In this document: in pieces, positions 6,523 to 13,545 of the stretch
Layout of the letters: each line of letters begins with the position of its first letter
Position numbering within the stretch: position 1 is the first letter of the stretch
Source of the DNA: JAIRVZ01 sp031553755
GTDB lineage: Bacteria; Bacteroidota; Bacteroidia; Bacteroidales; Azobacteroidaceae
Direction: 5' to 3'
Assembly (NCBI GenBank): GCA_031553755.1
Contig: JAVBKZ010000072.1
Location: 1 to 16,639, forward strand
DNA length: 16,639 nt
Made by a program: the position numbers and the translations under genes
The notes under the pieces: generated by a model
Seen by the model: the letters and a program-made list of their open reading frames with translations, nothing else
The model's database searches: none
Told to the model about the DNA's origin: nothing

Positions 6523-7848
6523 TTATCTTCTTTTCGGCATCATTCCTTTTCCAGGCATTTTAGCCGTAGTCATCATTTTCATCATTTTGCGTGTTTCATC
6601 AAATTGTTTAAGCAATTTGTTTACTTCAACAACAGTAGTTCCACTTCCTTTAGCGATGCGGGCGCGGCGAGATCCATTTAAAACAGCCGGATTGGATCGT
6701 TCTTCGGGAGTCATGGAATAAATAATCGCTTCGATACTTTTGAACGCGTCATCATCTATATCAACGTCTTTCAACGCTTTACCTACTCCGGGAATCATAG
6801 AAGCCAAATCTTTCAAATTTCCCATCTTTTTAATTTGATGTATTTGGGAAAGAAAATCATTGAAATCGAATTGGTTTTTCGCAATTTTCTTTTGCAAACG
6901 GCGGGCTTCTTCTTCGTCATATTGTTCCTGAGCTCTTTCTACTAACGAAACGATATCACCCATTCCCAAAATACGGTCGGCCATACGGGAAGGATGGAAC
7001 GGATCAAGCGCGTCCATTTTTTCTCCCGTGCCTACAAATTTAATGGGCTTATTAACGACTGCACGGATAGACAACGCGGCTCCACCCCGGGTATCTCCGT
7101 CTAATTTCGTAAGGATAACTCCATCAAAATCCAAGCGATCATTGAATTCTTTTGCCGTATTAACCGCGTCTTGTCCGGTCATTGAATCGACAACGAACAA
7201 TATTTCATTCGGGTTGACAGCTTCTTTGATTGCCGCGATTTCGTTCATCATTTCTTCGTCGACCGCCAGTCGCCCGGCGGTATCGACTATAACGAGGTCA
7301 AATCCTTTTTCTTTGGCATATTTGATACCGTTTTTAGCTATTTGAACCGGATTTTTATTTCCTTCTTCGGTATAAACGTCAACCTCAATTTGTTCTCCTA
7401 ATACTTTTAACTGATCGATAGCCGCCGGGCGATATACATCACCTGCCACTAACAATGGTTTTTTACCTCGTTTGCTTTTCAGCATTTTAGCTAATTTCCC
7501 GGAGAACGTGGTTTTACCCGAACCTTGTAATCCCGACATTAATATCACAGATGGATTACCTTTCAGGTTGATATCAACAGTTTCGCCTCCCATTAACCGG
7601 GTTAACTCATCATGTACGATTTTTACCATCAATTGTTGAGGTTTAACGGCTGTAAGTACATTTTGACCTAAAGCGTTTTCCTTCACAGTATCGGTAAACT
7701 GCTTGGCGACTTTGTAGTTTACGTCGGCATCAAGCAATGCTTTACGCACATCTTTCAATGTTTCAGCGACATTAATTTCGGTGATTTTACCCTCTCCTTT
7801 GAGTAGTTTAAACGAGCGTTCTAACCTATCACTTAAATTTTCAAACAT
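6523..7848 (-). CDS. ffh: Signal recognition particle protein Ffh (SRP54 homologue)
   Basis: A 441-residue SRP GTPase, a normal length for the family. It binds 4.5S RNA and nascent signal sequences and docks with FtsY at the membrane. The N domain spans about 1-95. The G domain carries the P-loop GLQGSGKTT (106-114), DTAGRL (189-194) and TKLDGDTRGG (247-256), followed by TGEKMDALDPFHPSRMADRILGMGD linking to the M domain. The M domain (about 325-430) includes the RNA-binding GSRRARIAKGSGTTVVEVNKLLKQF. The tail is methionine- and lysine-rich (MMKMMTTAKMPGKGMMPKRR). ATG at 7846-7848 is followed by the expected MFENLSDRLERSF. It heads a two-gene unit with folD and has an unusually repeat-rich leader. 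Confidence 0.97.
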   Translation of the reverse strand: MFENLSDRLERSFKLLKGEGKITEINVAETLKDVRKALLDADVNYKVAKQFTDTVKENALGQNVLTAVKPQQLMVKIVHDELTRLMGGETVDINLKGNPSVILMSGLQGSGKTTFSGKLAKMLKSKRGKKPLLVAGDVYRPAAIDQLKVLGEQIEVDVYTEEGNKNPVQIAKNGIKYAKEKGFDLVIVDTAGRLAVDEEMMNEIAAIKEAVNPNEILFVVDSMTGQDAVNTAKEFNDRLDFDGVILTKLDGDTRGGAALSIRAVVNKPIKFVGTGEKMDALDPFHPSRMADRILGMGDIVSLVERAQEQYDEEEARRLQKKIAKNQFDFNDFLSQIHQIKKMGNLKDLASMIPGVGKALKDVDIDDDAFKSIEAIIYSMTPEERSNPAVLNGSRRARIAKGSGTTVVEVNKLLKQFDETRKMMKMMTTAKMPGKGMMPKRR

Positions 7849-7861
7849 TCTTTATTATAAT

Positions 7862-7938
7862 TGAAAGTTGAAAACTGAAAACTGAAAACTGAAAACTGAA
7901 AACTGAAAGCTGAAAACTGAAAGCTAAAAACTGAAAGT
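7862..7938 (+). repeat. Heptamer array A in the ffh leader (11 units)
   Basis: Eleven uninterrupted 7-bp units read TGAAAAC with variants TGAAAGT, TGAAAGC and TAAAAAC. Written in another phase the unit is ACTGAAA. The array starts 13 bp upstream of the ffh start codon and lies inside the predicted ffh transcript. A 12-bp centre, TATATGGTATAT, separates it from array B. Confidence 0.95.
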
Positions 7939-7950
7939 TATATGGTATAT

Positions 7951-8024
7951 AATTCTCAATTCTCAATTCCCAATTCTCAATTCCCAATTCCCAATTCCCA
8001 ATTCCCAATTCCCAATTCTCAATT
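7951..8024 (-). repeat. Heptamer array B in the ffh leader (10 units)
   Basis: Ten 7-bp units on the plus strand read AATTCCC or AATTCTC, plus a terminal AATT. On the minus strand the phase-matched unit is ATTGGGA or ATTGAGA, which is the same general pattern as array A (ACTGAAA) in the opposite orientation. A frame reading across it would encode a low-complexity NSQFPIP repeat, which I do not regard as a protein. Confidence 0.95.
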
Positions 8025-8043
8025 GATTAATATTTTAGGACTG

Positions 8044-8074
8044 CAAAAATACGATAAATCAAGCGAATCTACAA
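8044..8074 (-). promoter_or_regulatory. ffh-folD promoter
   Basis: On the minus strand TTG (8072-8074), a 20-nt spacer and TATTTTTG (8044-8051) match the -33/-7 pattern. It lies only 18 bp past the stop codon of the upstream ROK kinase gene. Transcription from about 8037 would give a leader of about 190 nt containing both heptamer arrays. Confidence 0.6.
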
Positions 8075-8092
8075 TAGGACTGAAATTGTATT

Positions 8093-9055
8093 TTAATTTT
8101 CCCAGACTAAAGCACTTGCACCTAATATGGCGGCATCAGCGTCTTTCAACTCGGATAATTTCAATTGTGTTTTATTTTTGAAAATACTTAAAACATTTTC
8201 ATTCATAGCTTTTTCGATTGGTTTTATTAAATAGTCTCCCGATTTAGCTAATCCTCCGAATAGGATAATCGCTTCGGGACTCGAAAACGCAATAAAATTA
8301 GCAAAGGTTTCACCCAGTATTTTGCCTGTATATTCGAAAACTTCTTTTGCTATTTTATCTCCTTTTTCAGCCGCTTCAAAAACATCTTTTGATGTGATAG
8401 GCCGATCACTGATTTCCCTCAATAGGCTTTCATCGGATTTGATTTCTAAAAATTCGCGGGCTGTACGCGCGACACCCGTCGCTGAGGTATAAGTTTCCAG
8501 ACAGCCATTTCTACCGCATCCGCAAGAACGTCCATTATGACGGTTGATAATCGCGTGCCCTAACTCTCCGGCAAATCCATCATGTCCGCATACTAATTGT
8601 CCGTTACAAACAATTCCGCTTCCGACTCCAGTACCTAAAGTAATGACAATAAAATCTTTCATTCCTTTAGCTGCTCCATAAGCCATTTCTCCAATCGCGG
8701 CGGCGTTAGCATCGTTTGTCAGGTAACAAGGTAAGTTAATTAATTCACCTACCATACGGGCTAAAGGGATCATTCTTTGATTTGCCCAAGGAATATTCGG
8801 CGCAAATTCAATTGCTCCGGTGTACATATTTCCGTTAGGAACTCCCATTCCGATTCCTTTTATATGATTTTCTAAACCGGAATTTGCTATCATTAACTTA
8901 ATTTCTAGACATAAGGCTCTTACGTAATCTTCCGCCGTAACATAGTTACCGGTTTTAATAGATCCCCTGTATAGAATTTCTCCTCTCGCGTTAACGATAC
9001 CAAACGCGGTGTTTGTACCTCCCATATCAACACCAATTACACATTGTTTGTCCAT
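8093..9055 (-). CDS. ROK-family sugar kinase (glucokinase-like)
   Basis: A 320-residue ROK protein without an N-terminal DNA-binding domain, so a kinase rather than a repressor. It probably phosphorylates glucose or a related hexose with ATP in the cytosol. The phosphate-binding DMGGTN is at 10-15, the catalytic aspartate in LTNDANAAA (Asp115), and ITLGTGVGSG at about 138-147. GELGH (163-167) leads to the ROK zinc motif CGCGRNGCLE, with Cys178, Cys180 and Cys185 and His167 as the likely fourth ligand. IILFGGLAKSG, near residue 265, is the second ATP-binding segment. Sugar specificity cannot be read from the sequence. It lies 30 bp downstream of the DUF3822 gene and is the last gene of the leuS operon. 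No terminator is obvious before the ffh promoter. Confidence 0.9.
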   Translation of the reverse strand: MDKQCVIGVDMGGTNTAFGIVNARGEILYRGSIKTGNYVTAEDYVRALCLEIKLMIANSGLENHIKGIGMGVPNGNMYTGAIEFAPNIPWANQRMIPLARMVGELINLPCYLTNDANAAAIGEMAYGAAKGMKDFIVITLGTGVGSGIVCNGQLVCGHDGFAGELGHAIINRHNGRSCGCGRNGCLETYTSATGVARTAREFLEIKSDESLLREISDRPITSKDVFEAAEKGDKIAKEVFEYTGKILGETFANFIAFSSPEAIILFGGLAKSGDYLIKPIEKAMNENVLSIFKNKTQLKLSELKDADAAILGASALVWEN

Positions 9056-9085
9056 GATATTTTAGATTATATTTAAGTTTTTTCT

Positions 9086-9910
9086 TTAAAATCCGCTTAA
9101 TGTAAGCGCAAGGAGTTCGAAAGGTATGTTTTGTGTATCAACACCCTCAAAATGTCCGGATTGACTTATATTTACAGGAATAACATTGTAAATGTATTTT
9201 TGCATTTGCTCCATCAAATTGTTTTTTGAAGGGTTTTTTCCTGCGATATACATAAAATCTTTAGATTGGTTGAGATTGAGCTGTTTCCATGTAAAAAGGA
9301 TATAATAAGCTGCATCATTTAAATGATTGTATTCAAAATTATTGCCCAATATCAGATCTCCGGCAGGAGAATAACAGATTATGTCTAATTTCTTTTCATT
9401 CAGGTTGATTATTAATTTGTTCGCGTTTCCCATCTTACTCCTTTCCTGAAAATATGATAAAAGAGGAGATAAATGGTGAATGAATTTGGGATTTGTAAAC
9501 GAACGAACAAAAAAATCATGAACGTTATCCCGCATGTTATGAAGGATTGTTAATTCAGGTCTCCTAAGCATTTGAAGCAATAGTTTCCCTTTATTTTCGG
9601 AAACATTAAATTCGAGAAAATCGGTTTTATTTTTTTCGTCAAAAACAGAATTGGGAACAAAAGTAAAATCGGGAGTATTGTTCAAGATGAAAACTTTCCG
9701 GTAGGGTAGAAGACAAAAATCATTTTCATAAAAAAAATCTTTGAACGCGGAAAAAGCATCCGTATGATTTTTTTTTGTTATTTCGTGAAAAAAGAAACTC
9801 CCATCTTCCACAGGATTATATAAAGAAAATGAATAATTTTCTTCATTGATATCGAAAGATAAAATATATCTTTCAGAATTACTTAAATCCATATTTTCAG
9901 GAAGTATCAT
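9086..9910 (-). CDS. DUF3822 family protein of unknown function
   Basis: A 274-residue soluble protein with no signal peptide or membrane segment. The N-terminal part (RYILSFDINEENYSFSLYNP, about residues 14-33) and the middle (NANKLIINLNEKKLDIICYSPAGDLILGNNFEYNHLNDAAYYILFTWKQL compressed: about 161-211) show repeated beta hairpins followed by a helix, as in actin-like folds. This layout and the ending PFELLALTLSGF fit the Bacteroidota-restricted DUF3822 family as I recall it. No phosphate-binding loop is clear, so ATP binding is unproven. Its function is unknown. It sits between a small membrane-peptide ORF and a ROK kinase, itself an actin-like fold enzyme, in the leuS operon. Confidence 0.75.
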   Translation of the reverse strand: MILPENMDLSNSERYILSFDINEENYSFSLYNPVEDGSFFFHEITKKNHTDAFSAFKDFFYENDFCLLPYRKVFILNNTPDFTFVPNSVFDEKNKTDFLEFNVSENKGKLLLQMLRRPELTILHNMRDNVHDFFVRSFTNPKFIHHLSPLLSYFQERSKMGNANKLIINLNEKKLDIICYSPAGDLILGNNFEYNHLNDAAYYILFTWKQLNLNQSKDFMYIAGKNPSKNNLMEQMQKYIYNVIPVNISQSGHFEGVDTQNIPFELLALTLSGF

Positions 9911-9927
9911 TTTATTTAAGTTGTTGT

Positions 9928-10020
9928 TTAGAGGTCAAAAACGCTCCTTATGCACATATATGCTAGCAATAAAATCGCAATAAAAAGCAATGTTTTAAGG
10001 AGTATTTTCATTGGGTTCAT
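9928..10020 (-). CDS. Small membrane-peptide ORF coupled to leuS
   Basis: A 30-codon frame reads MNPMKILLKTLLFIAILLLA then YMCIRSVFDL. It has a basic N-terminus, one hydrophobic helix (about residues 6-24) and a short C-terminal tail. Its ATG overlaps the leuS TGA as ATGA, a classic translational-coupling arrangement, and its TAA lies 17 bp before the DUF3822 start. A second possible start is the ATG at codon 4. I do not recognise the family. It could be a genuine small single-pass membrane protein, or the decayed N-terminus of a longer membrane-anchored protein, since it stops right after a helix and an 'RSVFD' segment. Confidence 0.5.
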   Translation of the reverse strand: MNPMKILLKTLLFIAILLLAYMCIRSVFDL

Positions 10021-12770
10021 ATCACCACATTCACAATCTTATTCGGTACAACAATGACCTTCTTCGGGGTTTTTCCTTCCAGCCATTTTTGTGAACTTTC
10101 GTGAGAAAGTACTGTTTTTTCTACCTCATTGGCAGGACTATCTACAGGAAATTCCAAAGTAAAACGAGCTTTTCCATTGAATGAAACAGTATAGTTTACG
10201 TTACTTTCTTTCAGGTATTCTTCATTGAATTCGGGAAATTTAGCATCACAAATGGTCGTTGTATTTCCTAATGTATGCCATAATTCTTCTGCGATGTGTG
10301 GAGCAAATGGTGCAAGAACAATAGCTAATTCGGAAAGAATAGCTTTTTTGTTACATTTCAAACTTCCCAACTCATTGACACAAATCATAAACGCAGCAAC
10401 TGAAGTATTGAAAGAGAAATTTTCAATATCATAAGCCACTTTTTTGATAAGTTTGTGTAATGATTTCAGTTCTTCCGCTGTAGGTTGTTCATCGCTGACA
10501 GACAAATCATCACCTTTGTAGAATAAATTCCAAAGTTTACGCAAGAAACGGTGAACGCCATCGATTCCGTTTGTATCCCAAGGTTTGGATTGTTCCAACG
10601 GACCTAAGAACATTTCGTATAAACGCAAGGTGTCGGCTCCGTATTTTTCGACAATCACATCCGGATTCACGACATTGAACATGGATTTAGACATTTTTTC
10701 GACTGCCCAACCGCAAATGTATTTTCCGTCTTCCAATATAAATTCTGCAGTTTCGAACTCAGGGCGCCATTTTTTAAATGCATATAGATCCAATTGATCG
10801 TTGGAAACGATATTTACATCGACGTGAATAGGAGTAACTTCGTATTGTTCTTTCAATCCTAAAGAAACGAAGGTGTTGGTATCTTTGATTCTGTACACAA
10901 AATTCGAGCGTCCTTGAATCATTCCCTGATTAATCAGTTTTTTGAAAGGTTCGTCTTCGCAAACAACTCCTAAATCAAAAAGAAATTTATTCCAGAAACG
11001 GCTGTAAATCAAGTGTCCGGTGGCATGTTCTGTTCCTCCGATATACAAATCGACATTGCGCCAGTATTCGTTGACTTCTTTATCAACCAAGCCTTTGTCG
11101 TTTTTCGGATCTTCATAACGAATGTAGTAAGCTGAAGAACCGGCAAATCCGGGCATAGTACACAATTCCAGCGGATAGCCTTTATAAGTCCAGTCTTTGG
11201 CACGTCCTAACGGAGGTTCTCCTTTTTCAGTCGGCAGGAATTTATCTACTTCCGGTAATTGAATAGGCAGATCTTTTTCATCTACCGTATAGGGCATTCC
11301 ATCTTTGTAGTAAATCGGGAAAGGTTCTCCCCAATAACGTTGACGGCTGAAAATCGCGTCACGCAAACGATAATTAACTTTGACTTTTCCCAGTTCGTTA
11401 TCTTCGATATATTCTTTGGTTTTCGCGATCGCTTCTTTGACTGTCAATCCGTTCAAAAATCCGGAATTCATCATGATTCCTTCTTTGGCGTCGAAACTTT
11501 CTTCCGACACATCACAACCTTCGATCAATGGAATAATCGGTAAATTGAAATGTTTGGCAAAAGCATAGTCGCGGCTGTCATGCGCAGGAACGGCCATTAT
11601 CGCTCCGGTTCCATATCCGGCCAATACATAATCGGAAATCCAGATAGGAATTTCCACTCCATTAAATGGATTGATGGCATAAGAACCTGAAAAAACGCCT
11701 GTCACTCTTTTATCCGCAAGCCTTTCACGTTCTGTGCGACGCTTTACTGCATCCAGATAAGCGTCAACTTCGGCTTTTTGTTCGGCAGTCACTACTTGTG
11801 AAACATAATCCGATTCGGGAGCGAGTACCATGAAAGTAACTCCGAAGATGGTGTCGGCTCTTGTTGTAAATATTTCAAGTTGAATGTTGGAATCTTTAAC
11901 AACAAAATTCATTTCCGCACCCTCACTTCTCCCTATCCAATTCTTTTGTGTTTCTTTCAATGAATCAGTCCAATCCAATTTGTCTAATCCGTTCAATAGG
12001 CGTTGGGCATAAGCGGAAACACGCAAACACCATTGACGCATCAATTTTTGTTCTACCGGATATCCACCGCGAACGGAAAGCCCTTCGCTCACTTCGTCAT
12101 TAGCTAAAACTGTTCCTAATGCAGGACACCAGTTTACCATCGTATCCGCCAGATAAGCAATCCGGTAATTCAATAATATTTCTTGCTGTTCTTTTTCCGT
12201 TTTGGAATTCCATTCTTCTGCTGAAAAACTTAACTCTTCACTACAAGCGATATTCAAGTCTTTGGTTCCTTGTAGTTTGAAAACATCAATTAATTCTTCG
12301 ATTGGTCGAGCTTGTTGTTCATCATTGCAATAATAAGAATTAAACATTTTGATGAATGCCCATTGCGTCCAATGATAATAACCCGGTTCGCAGGTTTTTA
12401 CTTCCCGTTCCCAATCATAACAAAATCCGATTTTATCCAATTGTTCGCGATAACGCGCAATGTTTTGGTCGGTGGTAATTGCCGGATGTTGTCCGGTTTG
12501 AATAGCATATTGTTCGGCTGGAAGTCCGTAAGCATCATAACCCATTGGATGCAATACATTGAAACCTTGAAGGCGTTTGTAGCGCGAATAAATATCGGAA
12601 GCAATATAACCAAGCGGGTGCCCAACATGCAATCCGGCTCCGGAAGGATAAGGAAACATATCTAACACATAATATTTGGGTTTATCCTTATTTTCCTTTA
12701 CTTGGTAAATTTTGTTTTCTTTCCAATAACTCTGCCACTTTTTCTCGATTTCGTTGAAATTGTACTCCAT
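10017..12770 (-). CDS. leuS: Leucyl-tRNA synthetase
   Basis: A 917-residue class I aminoacyl-tRNA synthetase (EC 6.1.1.4) that charges tRNA-Leu in the cytosol; the length fits the bacterial enzyme. The HIGH-type motif PYPSGAGLHVGH ends at residue 51. The CP1 editing domain shows TTRADTIFGVTFMVLAPES and YGTGAIMAVPAHDSRDYAFA, the threonine-rich and aspartate-containing editing pocket segments. EKMSKSMFNVVNPD, near residue 690, is the KMSKS loop. A helical anticodon-binding domain follows, and the C-terminal domain ends KVIVVPNKIVNVVI. Start ATG at 12768-12770 gives the typical MEYNFNEIEKKWQSYW. It is the first gene of a minus-strand operon, divergent from aroK, with a repeat-bearing leader of about 100 nt. 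I see no T-box. Confidence 0.98.
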   Translation of the reverse strand: MEYNFNEIEKKWQSYWKENKIYQVKENKDKPKYYVLDMFPYPSGAGLHVGHPLGYIASDIYSRYKRLQGFNVLHPMGYDAYGLPAEQYAIQTGQHPAITTDQNIARYREQLDKIGFCYDWEREVKTCEPGYYHWTQWAFIKMFNSYYCNDEQQARPIEELIDVFKLQGTKDLNIACSEELSFSAEEWNSKTEKEQQEILLNYRIAYLADTMVNWCPALGTVLANDEVSEGLSVRGGYPVEQKLMRQWCLRVSAYAQRLLNGLDKLDWTDSLKETQKNWIGRSEGAEMNFVVKDSNIQLEIFTTRADTIFGVTFMVLAPESDYVSQVVTAEQKAEVDAYLDAVKRRTERERLADKRVTGVFSGSYAINPFNGVEIPIWISDYVLAGYGTGAIMAVPAHDSRDYAFAKHFNLPIIPLIEGCDVSEESFDAKEGIMMNSGFLNGLTVKEAIAKTKEYIEDNELGKVKVNYRLRDAIFSRQRYWGEPFPIYYKDGMPYTVDEKDLPIQLPEVDKFLPTEKGEPPLGRAKDWTYKGYPLELCTMPGFAGSSAYYIRYEDPKNDKGLVDKEVNEYWRNVDLYIGGTEHATGHLIYSRFWNKFLFDLGVVCEDEPFKKLINQGMIQGRSNFVYRIKDTNTFVSLGLKEQYEVTPIHVDVNIVSNDQLDLYAFKKWRPEFETAEFILEDGKYICGWAVEKMSKSMFNVVNPDVIVEKYGADTLRLYEMFLGPLEQSKPWDTNGIDGVHRFLRKLWNLFYKGDDLSVSDEQPTAEELKSLHKLIKKVAYDIENFSFNTSVAAFMICVNELGSLKCNKKAILSELAIVLAPFAPHIAEELWHTLGNTTTICDAKFPEFNEEYLKESNVNYTVSFNGKARFTLEFPVDSPANEVEKTVLSHESSQKWLEGKTPKKVIVVPNKIVNVVI

Positions 12771-12780
12771 GATTTTATGA

Positions 12781-12857
12781 ATTGAAAATGGAGAATGGAG
12801 AATGGAGAATAAATTTTTTTAATAACAAATTCATTTTCAATTCTCAATTCTCAACTC
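12781..12857. repeat. Inverted heptamer array in the leuS leader
   Basis: The left arm reads ATTGAAA then three exact ATGGAGA units (12781-12808). The right arm (about 12831-12857), read on the minus strand, gives GTTGAGA, ATTGAGA and ATTGAAA. The two arms face each other around an AT-rich centre and can pair with one or two mismatches per unit. The element occupies most of the predicted leuS leader. Confidence 0.85.
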
Positions 12858-12877
12858 CCCATTATTTTTTAAGATTG

Positions 12878-12885
12878 CAAAGGTA
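12878..12885 (-). promoter_or_regulatory. leuS promoter -7 element
   Basis: On the minus strand TACCTTTG matches the -7 consensus; no clear -33 element is seen at the right distance. It lies 108 bp upstream of the leuS start, which places the inverted heptamer array inside the transcribed leader. Confidence 0.55.
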
Positions 12886-12915
12886 GTGATGATTTCTATT
12901 GAATCAGAGTTTTCT

Positions 12916-12932
12916 ATGCAAATAATTTGCAT
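12916..12932. promoter_or_regulatory. 17-bp palindrome between the leuS and aroK promoters, candidate operator
   Basis: ATGCAAAT (12916-12923) and ATTTGCAT (12925-12932) are perfect inverted repeats around one base. The right arm contains the TTTG that could be the aroK -33 element, and the left arm lies just upstream of the leuS -33 position. A protein bound here could reach both promoters. The binding protein is unknown. Confidence 0.4.
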
Positions 12933-12951
12933 TTTTCTCAATACAATCAAC

Positions 12952-12959
12952 TATATTTG
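12952..12959 (+). promoter_or_regulatory. aroK operon promoter -7 element
   Basis: TATATTTG matches the -7 consensus. TTTG at 12926-12929 is a possible -33 element with a 22-nt spacer, slightly long. The leader to aroK would be about 30 nt. Confidence 0.6.
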
Positions 12960-12996
12960 TAGCAATATTGTTATGTTTTTGGAAGTTTAAAAGTAA

Positions 12997-13545
12997 ATGA
13001 AATCGATTAACAGGATATATTTAATCGGATATATGGGTTCTGGAAAGACAACAATCGGCAAACGGTTGGCAAGAAAACTCGAATTACAATTTGTTGATAC
13101 AGACCGATTCATGGAATATCGATATAGGAAAACAATAGGTGAAATATTTTCCGAAAAAGGGGAAACCGCTTTTAGATTGATGGAACACAATGTTTTGCAA
13201 GAAGTTTCGGAATATGAAAATGTTGTTATATCTACCGGAGGAGGAGCGCCTTGTTTTCACAACAATATAGATTTAATGAACCAAACCGGATTTACAGTTT
13301 ACCTGAAAGTTTCTGTTGGTGAATTGATGAAAAGATTAGAAACCGGAAGAAATGTACGCCCTTTGTTGAAAAATAAGACTAAGGAAGAATTACGTATTTT
13401 TATCGCTGAAAATATAGAAAAACGTAGTGAATTTTATAATCAAGCTCAATTGATTTTTAACGCGGATCAAACGATTGGAAAAATAAATATCGAAAATATG
13501 GTTGATAATTTGATATTATTCATATCTAACAAAGTAAACTTATGA
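12997..13545 (+). CDS. aroK: Shikimate kinase
   Basis: A 182-residue P-loop kinase (EC 2.7.1.71) that phosphorylates shikimate in the route to chorismate and aromatic amino acids. The Walker A motif GYMGSGKTT is at 11-19. The shikimate-binding FVDTD (Asp34, Asp36), the arginine in GETAFR (Arg60), the STGGGAPC loop (Gly81-83) and the lid segment GRNVRPLL (117-124) are all in place. The start ATG at 12997 gives the usual short N-terminus ahead of the first strand. It is the first gene of the plus-strand operon and its TGA overlaps the next ATG by four bases. Confidence 0.95.
   Translation: MKSINRIYLIGYMGSGKTTIGKRLARKLELQFVDTDRFMEYRYRKTIGEIFSEKGETAFRLMEHNVLQEVSEYENVVISTGGGAPCFHNNIDLMNQTGFTVYLKVSVGELMKRLETGRNVRPLLKNKTKEELRIFIAENIEKRSEFYNQAQLIFNADQTIGKINIENMVDNLILFISNKVNL

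Noticed and set aside
7862..8024. CRISPR-like array
   Set aside because: The units are 7 bp and contiguous, with no spacers, and no cas genes are present.
7942..8181. Open frame of 79 codons containing a repeated NSQFPIP peptide
   Set aside because: It is the translation of heptamer array B and then runs antisense into the ROK kinase gene. The composition is repeat-driven and nothing supports translation.
12312..12665. 117-codon plus-strand frame inside leuS
   Set aside because: It is antisense to strongly conserved LeuRS sequence and its translation resembles no known family; it is a shadow of the codon pattern on the other strand.
12771..12877. T-box or other riboswitch in the leuS leader
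   Set aside because: No T-box sequence or specifier-loop architecture is visible; the leader is occupied by the heptamer arms.
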